Part shown: positions 25,839 through 32,687 of the stretch, piece by piece
Position numbering within the stretch: the first letter of the stretch is position 1
Layout: each line of letters starts with the position of its first letter
NCBI RefSeq assembly: GCF_040499845.1
Contig: NZ_CP159342.1
Location: forward strand, 1,550,001 to 1,614,000
Direction: 5' to 3'
Length of the DNA: 64,000 nucleotides
DNA from: Micromonospora sp. CCTCC AA 2012012
GTDB lineage: Bacteria; Actinomycetota; Actinomycetes; Mycobacteriales; Micromonosporaceae
Translations under genes and position numbers: made by a program
Notes under the pieces: generated by a model
Seen by the model: only the letters and a program-made list of their open reading frames with translations
What the model was told of the DNA's origin: nothing
Databases searched by the model: none

Positions 25839-27097
25839 GCCGGCTCCGTCGCGGGCGGCCCGGTCGTCGTCGCCCGGGGCGCGGGCGGGCCGACGGGGGA
25901 GCGGGGCGGCCCCGGCGGTGCGGGGGCGGTCGCCGGGGCCGGGAGGACGGTGTGGACCCGCCAGCCCGCACCGGCCGGCCCGGCCGCCAGGCGACCGCCG
26001 AGGACCTCGACGCGTTCGCGCATGCCGATGAGGCCGTGACCGCCACCGGACGGGGCCGCGGCCGGCATCCGGCCCCGACCGTCGTCGGAGACCTCCCAGT
26101 GGACGGCACCGTCCACCACGGACACCGACAGGCGGGCCAGCGCGGCGGGACCGGCATGCCGGGCCACGTTGGTCAGCGCCTCCTGGGTCAGGCGCAGCAC
26201 CGCCAGACCCCGCACCGCGTCGAGCGAGCCGACCGCCGGGTCGACGTCGGCCTCCACCGTGACACCGGCCTGGCGGGCCCGGTCGACCGCCGTGTCGAGC
26301 GCGGCCGGCAGCGCCGCCGGCTCGATCGCGGTCAGCGCCGCGTCACCGCGTACCCCGTCGGGGTCGCGCAGCACCGCCACCAGTCGGCGCAGGTCCGCCA
26401 GGGCGGCGGTCCCCGTGCCGTGCACGTCGTCGAAGACCGCCTCCACCCGCGGGTCCAGGTCGGTGAGCACGTGCCGGGCCACGCCCACCCGCAGCACCAT
26501 CGACGCCACGTGGTGGGCGACCACGTCGTGCAGCTCGCGGGCGATGGCGCTGCGTTCGTCGGCGCGCGCGGCGCGGTTCTCCGACTCGCGCCGGCGCTGC
26601 TCCTCGGCCGCGCGCTGCGCGGCCTGCCGACCGAGTTCCCGGGTGGTCCGGATGACCAGGCCGAGCAGCAGCGGCACGCCGACCGCCACGACCAGTCCGA
26701 AGACGCCGGAGAGGAAGCGCCGGACCGGATCGCCGATCGAGTCGGCCAGGTCGACCGCGGCCAGCAGCCCGGCGGCCAGCCAGATGGTCCGCCGCCGGTG
26801 CGCCCACATGGCCACCTCGAGCAGCGCCCAGCTCGCCCCCACCTGGTTGATCGTGGTGTCGTCGAGGACGCCGATCGCCAACGCCAGGAGCGCGGTCTGC
26901 GCCACCAGGTTGACCAGCGGCCGGCGGTGCAGCACCAGCGCGACGGTGAACGCGACCGCCGCCAGGAGCCACTGCGGGCCCGTCGGCGGGCGGCCGGCCT
27001 GGGTGCCGAAGACCAGGTAGCCGACGCCGCTGAGGTCGAGCAGCAGCAGCCGGGCGAGCGTGTCGCGCGCGTCGAACAGTCGTCCCAGCCACCCCAC
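25835..27097 (-). CDS. Sensor histidine kinase, NarX/DesK-like (HisKA_3)
   Basis: A 420-residue membrane kinase. Five to six N-terminal hydrophobic segments (to about 165) are followed by a charged helix rich in Arg/Glu, a DHp domain with ADERSAIARELHDVVAHHV (His near 197), and an HATPase with LRLTQEALTNVARHAG and VSDDGRGRMP then GHGLIGMRERV. The C-terminal 30 residues are Pro-rich. The GTG start at 27097 is inferred from the position of the first helix. It phosphorylates the overlapping downstream NarL-type regulator; the signal is unknown but probably membrane-related given the short loops. Confidence 0.92.
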   Translation of the reverse strand: MGWLGRLFDARDTLARLLLLDLSGVGYLVFGTQAGRPPTGPQWLLAAVAFTVALVLHRRPLVNLVAQTALLALAIGVLDDTTINQVGASWALLEVAMWAHRRRTIWLAAGLLAAVDLADSIGDPVRRFLSGVFGLVVAVGVPLLLGLVIRTTRELGRQAAQRAAEEQRRRESENRAARADERSAIARELHDVVAHHVASMVLRVGVARHVLTDLDPRVEAVFDDVHGTGTAALADLRRLVAVLRDPDGVRGDAALTAIEPAALPAALDTAVDRARQAGVTVEADVDPAVGSLDAVRGLAVLRLTQEALTNVARHAGPAALARLSVSVVDGAVHWEVSDDGRGRMPAAAPSGGGHGLIGMRERVEVLGGRLAAGPAGAGWRVHTVLPAPATAPAPPGPPRSPVGPPAPRATTTGPPATEPA

Positions 27098-27102
27098 GGC
27101 GC

Positions 27103-27558
27103 TCAGCCTAGGCGCTGCGGCTCGGCGCCAGCAGTGGCCGCCGGCCTCGGCCATCTGGTCCGGACGGCGAGGTAGGCGGCCAGGCCGAGCGGGCCGAGGA
27201 GGATGGTCAGCAGCAGCACCGGGGCCGTCACCAGCGCCGGCACGCCCCGGTCCCGGCTGTCCAGCCACGCCCACCGGCCGACGAAGAGATCGAACGCGAT
27301 CATGTGGGCCCAGGCGGCCGCCGTGCCGTCCGTGGTGCCCAGCAGCCGGCGGATGCCGTCCAGGCTCGGCGACGCCACCGCCGGCAGCACGTCGCCGATC
27401 GCCGGCAGGACGAGCATCGCGTAGATGACCAGGACCGGGAGCACGATGAGCGGCGAGGAGATGATCCGGGCGGTCCGGGACCAGTGCGGCAGCAGGATCA
27501 TCAGCGCCCAGAACGGCGCGGCCACCGCGAACGTCAGCGTGAACAGCGCGCCGGTCAT
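27103..27558 (-). CDS. ABA4-like (DUF4281) membrane protein
   Basis: A 151-residue protein with four predicted helices. The segment HMIAFDLFVGRWAWLDSRDRG is diagnostic for the ABA4-like family, named for the plant protein required for neoxanthin formation. Bacterial members have no established function. The ATG at 27558 overlaps the stop of the upstream membrane protein gene (ATGA), and the histidine kinase starts 5 bases after its stop, so all four genes probably form one transcript. Confidence 0.85.
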   Translation of the reverse strand: MTGALFTLTFAVAAPFWALMILLPHWSRTARIISSPLIVLPVLVIYAMLVLPAIGDVLPAVASPSLDGIRRLLGTTDGTAAAWAHMIAFDLFVGRWAWLDSRDRGVPALVTAPVLLLTILLGPLGLAAYLAVRTRWPRPAATAGAEPQRLG

Positions 27559-28484
27559 GCGGCGAGCGCCACGTCGAGGCCGCGGCGGCGCGTCAGGACC
27601 GAGCCGGCGGCGGTCGCGGTCGCGACCACCAGGGCCGCCGCGGCGGCCAGCGTGACCGCATCGGGCCGCAGCAGCGGCTGCCCGCGCAGTGCCTGCCAGG
27701 TCAACAGCAGCGTGAGTACGCCGTACGCCCCGCCCGCGACGACCAGCAGCCGCACCTGGGTGCGCTCGTCCAGCCGGGTGCCGAAGAACCGGCGCAGCAG
27801 GATCGCCATGATCGGCAGGGCCTGGAGGGCGTGCAGTCCCACGAAGTGCCCGATCCGCAGGTCGCCGCCGGTGGTGCTCCAGCCCAGCAGCGGCAGCCCC
27901 GGCCCGCCGTCCGGTACGCCCACGCTGTGCGCCCCGGCGATCCCCTCCACACCGGGGGCCTGGCCGGGCAGCACCATCGGCACCGCCACCAGCATGCCCA
28001 GCAGGGACAGGCCGAGCCCCAGCCCGACCGCGTACGCGGCGACCCGATCGGCGGGCGGTCGGGTCAGCAGCACGATCCCGATGATGCCGTGCGCCACGAA
28101 GAGCACCGCGATCGACGCGCCCATCGCCTGCCACAGCGCGGCGTTCAGCGGGGTCGTCTCGTTGTAGTGGCTGGTCGTCCCGCGTACCACTTGACCGACG
28201 ATCACCACCATCTCGATCAGGGACGTCGCGACGATGACGGTGCCCGCCCACTCCGCGACCCGGCTCCGCCCCGGCAGCAGCGAGAGCATCCAGGCGAGGG
28301 TGATGCCGTAGAGCACGAACGACACGGAGAACTTGAACGGTTTGAGCCAGATCGGCGCGCCGGTGACGATTCGTGGGTCGATGAGGACGCCGACGGCGGC
28401 GACGACGGCGAGCACCGCCGTCGCCGAGACGAGAACCATCAGCGGGCGGTGCCACTGTGCGGGCCGGTGCGAGAGGCTGGTCAT
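27555..28484 (-). CDS. Polytopic membrane protein of unknown function (8 predicted helices)
   Basis: A 309-residue protein with about eight hydrophobic helices, for example FSVSFVLYGITLAWMLSLL and MGASIAVLFVAHGIIGIVLL. PIWLKPFKFSVSF and GHFVGLHALQALPIMAILLRRFFG are the most distinctive stretches. No catalytic motif or known transporter signature is evident. It is the first gene of the operon with the ABA4-like protein, histidine kinase and response regulator; it could be the sensed or regulated component, but this is speculation. Confidence 0.8.
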   Translation of the reverse strand: MTSLSHRPAQWHRPLMVLVSATAVLAVVAAVGVLIDPRIVTGAPIWLKPFKFSVSFVLYGITLAWMLSLLPGRSRVAEWAGTVIVATSLIEMVVIVGQVVRGTTSHYNETTPLNAALWQAMGASIAVLFVAHGIIGIVLLTRPPADRVAAYAVGLGLGLSLLGMLVAVPMVLPGQAPGVEGIAGAHSVGVPDGGPGLPLLGWSTTGGDLRIGHFVGLHALQALPIMAILLRRFFGTRLDERTQVRLLVVAGGAYGVLTLLLTWQALRGQPLLRPDAVTLAAAAALVVATATAAGSVLTRRRGLDVALAA

Positions 28485-28650
28485 GCCTCAGATGCTCGTG
28501 ATCCACCGCCCGGTCGGCGTCCGACCGGGGTCCCCGATTGCGGCCGGGGGTCGGAGCGCGGACTCCTACCGGGGGAGGAGGCGAGCGAATTGGGTCCGAC
28601 CCGGTGGACCGCTCCCACCTACTGGCCCGTACCCCTCGGCGGCGGATTGA

Positions 28651-28656
28651 TATACC
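28651..28656 (+). promoter_or_regulatory. Candidate -10 element (TATACC) for a leaderless small gene
   Basis: TATACC begins 17 bases and ends 12 bases upstream of the first ATG (28668), where a -10 box would stand if transcription started at or near the start codon. No ribosome site precedes either ATG, consistent with leaderless translation, which is common in actinobacteria. No convincing -35 box was found. Confidence 0.4.
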
Positions 28657-28665
28657 GTCGGCAAG

Positions 28666-28701
28666 TGATGGTTGAGCAGCACTTGATGGTTGAGCAGCAC
28701 T
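28666..28701 (+). repeat. Two perfect 18-bp direct repeats spanning the start codon
   Basis: TGATGGTTGAGCAGCACT occurs at 28666-28683 and again at 28684-28701 without mismatch. Each copy contains an in-frame ATG, so the encoded protein begins MVEQHLMVEQHWW. This is probably a slippage or tandem duplication that doubled the start site. Confidence 0.9.
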
Positions 28702-28901
28702 GGTGGAACGGCGACTCGACCCGGCGTGGGCGTCGGGACGTGTACATCCGCACCGATGGTCGGTGTTGGTCGGTCGAGGCGCAGATCGGCGGCGAGTCCG
28801 GCCGCTCCCGGGTGCAGGAGTGCCCGAGCCGGGCCTCGGCGGCCATTCTCGCCAGCGCCTGGCGTGGAAACCACCCGTCCTGGCGCGAACTGCCGAGCTG
28901 A
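28668..28901 (+). CDS. Small hypothetical protein (77 aa) with duplicated N-terminus
   Basis: Encodes 77 residues from ATG 28668, or 71 from ATG 28686. The body reads HWWNGDSTRRGRRDVYIRTD, then RCWSVEAQIGGESGRSR, and ends NHPSWRELPS. It is rich in Trp and Arg, has no signal or membrane segment, and matches no domain I can name. Codon bias supports coding. A strong hairpin follows at 28930-28969. It stands alone, convergent with the SDR gene. Confidence 0.65.
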   Translation: MVEQHLMVEQHWWNGDSTRRGRRDVYIRTDGRCWSVEAQIGGESGRSRVQECPSRASAAILASAWRGNHPSWRELPS

Positions 28902-28929
28902 CACCAGGGCGGTCGGTCCCCTGATGAGC

Positions 28930-28969
28930 GGTGTGCCGCAGAGGCGTCTTCAGGTCTCTGCGGCATACC
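28930..28969. terminator. Strong hairpin between small gene and SDR gene
   Basis: A 14-bp stem with a single G-T wobble pairs GGTGTGCCGCAGAG (28930-28943) with CTCTGCGGCATACC (28956-28969) around a 12-base loop. It lies 29 bases after the small gene and 55 bases from the converging SDR stop, so it could terminate both. No T-run follows. Confidence 0.75.
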
Positions 28970-29024
28970 GTTCGGCGTCAGGACGGGGTGCCCGCCCGCC
29001 GACGCCGTGTGACCTGCGCCACAC

Positions 29025-30485
29025 TCACCAGGCGCAGGGGGTGTAGTCCTTCAGGAAGCAGCCGTACAGGTCCTCGCCCTGCTCACCGCGGACGATCGGG
29101 TCGTACACCCGGGCCGCGCCGTCGACCAGGTCCAGCGGAGCGTGGAAGCCGGCGTCCGCCAGCCGCATCTTCGTCGGGTGCGGGCGCTCGTCGGTGATCC
29201 AGCCGGTGTCGACGCTGGTCATCAGGATGCCGTCGGTCAGCATCTCCTGGGCGCTGGTGCGGGTCAGCATGTTCAGCGCGGCCTTGGCCATGTTGGTGTG
29301 CGGGTGCCCCGGCCCCTTGTAACCGCGGCCGAACTGGCCCTCCATCGCCGAGACGTTGACCACGTACTTGCGGCGGGCGGGCGCCGCGGCCATCGCCGGC
29401 CGCAGCCGGCTCACCAGCACGAACGGTGCGGTCACGTTGCACAGCTGCACCTCGAGCAGCTCCAGCGGGTCGACCTCGTGCACCCGCTGCACCCAGCTGT
29501 TCACCGGGTCGAGGTCGGGCACCAGACCGCCGGCGTCGATGGCGGTGGCCGCCGCGATCCGCTCCGGTGAGGCCGAGCCGCTGGTCAGCGCCAGCGCGGT
29601 GAGCGCGTGCGGCGGGATCGCGGCGGCCAGCGGCGAGGCGGTCAGGCTGCCCGCCGGGTCGCCCGCGCCGGCCGGCTTGGCGAACGTCACCAGCTCCGGC
29701 AGCGGCCCGTCCGGCAGGGCCGCCGTCTCCGCGGCGACGAGCTGGGCGTACGCCCCGGGCGTGCGCCGGACGGTCTGCGCCGCGTTGTTGATCAGGATGT
29801 CGAGGGGGCCCTGGGCGGCGACCGAGTCGGCGAGGGCGATCACCTGGGCGGGGTCGCGCAGGTCGATCCCGACGATCCGCAGCCGGTGCAGCCAGTCCCC
29901 GCTGTCCGGCATCGCCGCGAACCGGCGGACCGCGTCGTGCGGGAACCGCGTCGTCACCGTGGTGTGCGCCCCGTCGCGCAGCAGCCGCAGCGCGATGTAC
30001 ATGCCGATCTTCGCCCGGCCGCCGGTCAGCAGCGCCCGCCGACCGGTCAGGTCGGTACGGGCGTCGCGGCGCTCCCGGTTGAGCGCGGCGCAGGACGGGC
30101 AGAGCTGGTGGTAGAAGGCGTCCACCTCGTGGTAGCGCTGCTTGCAGACGTAGCAGCCGCGCGGGTTGTGCAGGAACCCGGCGGTGGCGCCGGCGGTGGG
30201 GGAGGCGAGCGGGATGCCCTGGGTCTCGTCGTCGATCCGGCCCGGGGCGCCGGTGGCGGTGGCCTCCGTCACCGCCCGGTCGGCTGCCGCGACGGCGTCC
30301 CGCCGCTCCTCGCGCCGGCGCTGCTTGATCACCTTGTAGAGCTTCGCGGTGGCCCGCTGCATCCGCACCACGTCGGGGTGGTCCGACGGCAGCTCCTCCA
30401 GCGCGGCGAAGACGCCGAGACAGGTCTCCAACAGGTCGGGATCGATGCCCGGTCGACCTACCCCGGTCGCGTTGTCCGTAGTCAT
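29025..30485 (-). CDS. Short-chain dehydrogenase with N-terminal zinc-ribbon extension
   Basis: A 486-residue protein. Residues 1-95 are helical and charged (AATAKLYKVIKQRRREERRDAV is typical in style, quoted only in part: KLYKVIKQRRREER). A four-Cys zinc-ribbon follows (GCYVCKQRYHEVD and LCPSCAALN, about 108-135), then a Rossmann SDR domain with RRALLTGGRAKIGMYIALRL, ILINNAAQT and a late VVNVSAMEGQFGRGYKG, with Lys of NMAKAALNML. The usual YxxxK Tyr is not obvious, being replaced in the HPHTNMAKAAL segment. The domain is enlarged by an insertion before the active site. The ATG at 30485 is chosen over a GTG at 30563. The substrate is unknown. Confidence 0.82.
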   Translation of the reverse strand: MTTDNATGVGRPGIDPDLLETCLGVFAALEELPSDHPDVVRMQRATAKLYKVIKQRRREERRDAVAAADRAVTEATATGAPGRIDDETQGIPLASPTAGATAGFLHNPRGCYVCKQRYHEVDAFYHQLCPSCAALNRERRDARTDLTGRRALLTGGRAKIGMYIALRLLRDGAHTTVTTRFPHDAVRRFAAMPDSGDWLHRLRIVGIDLRDPAQVIALADSVAAQGPLDILINNAAQTVRRTPGAYAQLVAAETAALPDGPLPELVTFAKPAGAGDPAGSLTASPLAAAIPPHALTALALTSGSASPERIAAATAIDAGGLVPDLDPVNSWVQRVHEVDPLELLEVQLCNVTAPFVLVSRLRPAMAAAPARRKYVVNVSAMEGQFGRGYKGPGHPHTNMAKAALNMLTRTSAQEMLTDGILMTSVDTGWITDERPHPTKMRLADAGFHAPLDLVDGAARVYDPIVRGEQGEDLYGCFLKDYTPCAW

Positions 30486-30614
30486 TCCGTCGCTGTCCGT
30501 TCCGTTCCCTGCGCCGGAGCTGCCGGCCCACCCATATCCGACCCGGAACTGTACGCACGTCACGGCCCCGGACGCACCCCGCCTCCGACCGGGGCGGCGG
30601 GGTGGCGGCGCGGG

Positions 30615-31448
30615 TCAGCGCAGCCCGGCGAAGAGGTCGTCCTCCGGCGTCGGCGCGCCGGTGGTGTCCCGGACCCGGACGAAGGTCTCCACGCCCATCA
30701 GCTCGGTGAACCGGTCCCGCCCCAGTTGCAGGAAGAAGATATTCTCGCTCTGGCTGGCGTGGGTGGCGAGCGCGTCGAACTTCTGCCCGCCGTACTCGCT
30801 CGTGTCGACCCAGGTGGTGATCTCCTCGTCGGGCAGGCCGAGCGGTGGCCCCTCCGGCGTCGACTCGGCGTCCGGGTCGGCCCACTCGACGCCCAGCTCC
30901 CGCATGACCCGACCGAACTCCGCGAACGCCGTCCGGGGCACGGTGGTCCAGTAGACCTTCGCGGGGATCTGCGTCCGCGCCACCGCGGCCATGGTGATCC
31001 GGTGCGCCTGGATGTGGTCCGGGTGGCCGTAGAAGCCGTTCTCGTCGTAGGTCACCACGACGTCCGGCCGGTACCGCTCGATCAGCTCCGCCAGCCGGGC
31101 CGCCGCCTCGTCGACCGGGGTGGTCCAGAACGCGCCGGGCAGCTCGTTGGTCGCCCAGCCCATCATCCCGGAGTCGGCGTACCCCAGGGTCTCCAGGTGG
31201 GTGACCTTCAGCGCGGCGCAGCTGGCCTCCAGCTCGGCCTGGCGCATCGCCACCACGGCGGCCGGGTCGTGCGCCGGGTCGCCCGGCTTCACCCCGCCGG
31301 GGCCGTCACCGCAGCGCCCGTCGGTGCAGGTCACCAGCACGGTGGTGACGCCTTCGGCCGCATAGCGGGCCAGCACGCCGCCGGTGCTCGTCGCCTCGTC
31401 GTCGGGGTGGGCGTGCACCGCCATCAGGGTCAGGGGTCGCTCAACCAT
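30615..31448 (-). CDS. PIG-L/LmbE-family zinc deacetylase (MshB/Mca-like)
   Basis: A 277-residue metal-dependent N-deacetylase. The zinc motif AHPDDE is at residues 13-18 and the second motif GHPDHIQAH near 135; VVTYDENGFYGHP is typical of the MshB/mycothiol S-conjugate amidase branch. In actinobacteria these enzymes act in mycothiol synthesis or detoxification, or deacetylate amino-sugar or acyl natural-product intermediates. It lies 60 bases downstream of the NRPS operon's last gene on the same strand and could be co-transcribed, so a pathway role is possible but not shown. Confidence 0.88.
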   Translation of the reverse strand: MVERPLTLMAVHAHPDDEATSTGGVLARYAAEGVTTVLVTCTDGRCGDGPGGVKPGDPAHDPAAVVAMRQAELEASCAALKVTHLETLGYADSGMMGWATNELPGAFWTTPVDEAAARLAELIERYRPDVVVTYDENGFYGHPDHIQAHRITMAAVARTQIPAKVYWTTVPRTAFAEFGRVMRELGVEWADPDAESTPEGPPLGLPDEEITTWVDTSEYGGQKFDALATHASQSENIFFLQLGRDRFTELMGVETFVRVRDTTGAPTPEDDLFAGLR

Positions 31449-31508
31449 GCCGCCACCCTACGAGGTCCCGGCGACCGTCCGGGGCCCCTCGGGCGGCGAC
31501 ACGACCCG

Positions 31509-32687
31509 CTAGGCGCCGTCATTCGCCTTGTCCAACGCCGCGAGGAAGTCGTCCACCAGGTCGGCGGTGTCCTCGATGCCGGTGGAGACGCGCACCAGCC
31601 CGTCGGAGATGCCGGTGGCGGCGAGCTGCTCGGCGTCCACGATGCCCGCCCACATCGACCGGGGGTGCACCACCAGCGTGCTGACGCTGCCCAGGCTGGC
31701 CGCCCGCTTGGCCAGTCGCAGCCCGGCCAGCAGGGCGGCGGCACCCGTCCGGCCCCCGTTCACCTCGACGGAGAGCACCCCGCCGAAGCCGGTCATCTGC
31801 CGGCGGGCCAGCGCGTGCTGCGGGTGCGACGGCAACCCCGGGTAGCGGACCCTCGCCACCGCCGGATGTCCCTCCAGCGCCCGGGCCAGCGCCAGCGCGT
31901 TGGCGTTGTGCCGCTCCACCCGCAGCGGCAGCGTACGGATGCCGCGCAGCAGCAGCCAGGCGTCGACCGGACCGAGGGTGCTGCCGGTGACGATCGCCGT
32001 CTGCCACACCCGCTCGATCAGCGCGGCGGAGCCGACCACCACCCCCGCCGACACGTCGGAGTGCCCGCCGAGGAACTTGGTGCCGCTGTGCCAGACCAGG
32101 TCCGCCCCGGCGCGCGTCGGGCGCTGGTTCACCGGGGTGGCGAAGGTGTTGTCGACCGCCACCAGCGCGCCGGCGGCGTGGGCCAGCTCCACCACCGCCG
32201 CCAGGTCGGTCAGCTCCAGCAGCGGGTTGCTCGGCGTCTCCACCAGCACCAGCCGGGTGTTCGGCCGCAGCGCCCGCGCGAACGCGTCGGTGTCGGTCTG
32301 GTCGACCTGGGTGCAGGACACCCCGAACCGGGCCAGCAGGCCGGTGGTGAGCGAGGTGGTGCCGCCGTACGTGCTGCGCTGCACCACCACGTGGTCGCCG
32401 GCGGCGAGCAGGGCCAGCGCGACGGTGCTGATCGCGCCCATCCCGGAGGCGGTGACCAGGCCGGTCTCCGCCCCCTCCAGTTCGGCGACGACGGCGGCTA
32501 CCTGCGCGTGGTTCGGGTTGCCGTACCGGGTGTAGAAGGCGCTGCCCCGCGGCTCGGTGGCGATCGCGGTGAACTCCTCGTCGGACTCGGCGCTGAAGGT
32601 CACGCTCTGCACGATCGGCGGCGCCACCGCCCCACCGGGGATCAGTCCGTCGTCGCCGTGCACGGCGGAGGTGCCGAACCCGGTCAC
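31509..32687 (-). CDS. Cystathionine gamma-synthase/lyase-family PLP enzyme
   Basis: A 392-residue Cys/Met-metabolism PLP enzyme (fold type I). The N-terminal YTRYGNPNH tetramer loop, SGMGAIST, STYGGT, ETPSNPLLELTD, VDNTFATP and the cofactor Lys204 in WHSGTKFLGGHSD are all present. Family members carry out gamma-replacement or gamma-elimination on O-acylhomoserine or cystathionine. The GTG at 32687 overlaps the stop of the NRPS gene (GTGA), which links it to the biosynthetic operon rather than to primary methionine synthesis. It may build or modify a non-proteinogenic amino acid. A housekeeping role cannot be excluded. Confidence 0.88.
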   Translation of the reverse strand: MTGFGTSAVHGDDGLIPGGAVAPPIVQSVTFSAESDEEFTAIATEPRGSAFYTRYGNPNHAQVAAVVAELEGAETGLVTASGMGAISTVALALLAAGDHVVVQRSTYGGTTSLTTGLLARFGVSCTQVDQTDTDAFARALRPNTRLVLVETPSNPLLELTDLAAVVELAHAAGALVAVDNTFATPVNQRPTRAGADLVWHSGTKFLGGHSDVSAGVVVGSAALIERVWQTAIVTGSTLGPVDAWLLLRGIRTLPLRVERHNANALALARALEGHPAVARVRYPGLPSHPQHALARRQMTGFGGVLSVEVNGGRTGAAALLAGLRLAKRAASLGSVSTLVVHPRSMWAGIVDAEQLAATGISDGLVRVSTGIEDTADLVDDFLAALDKANDGA

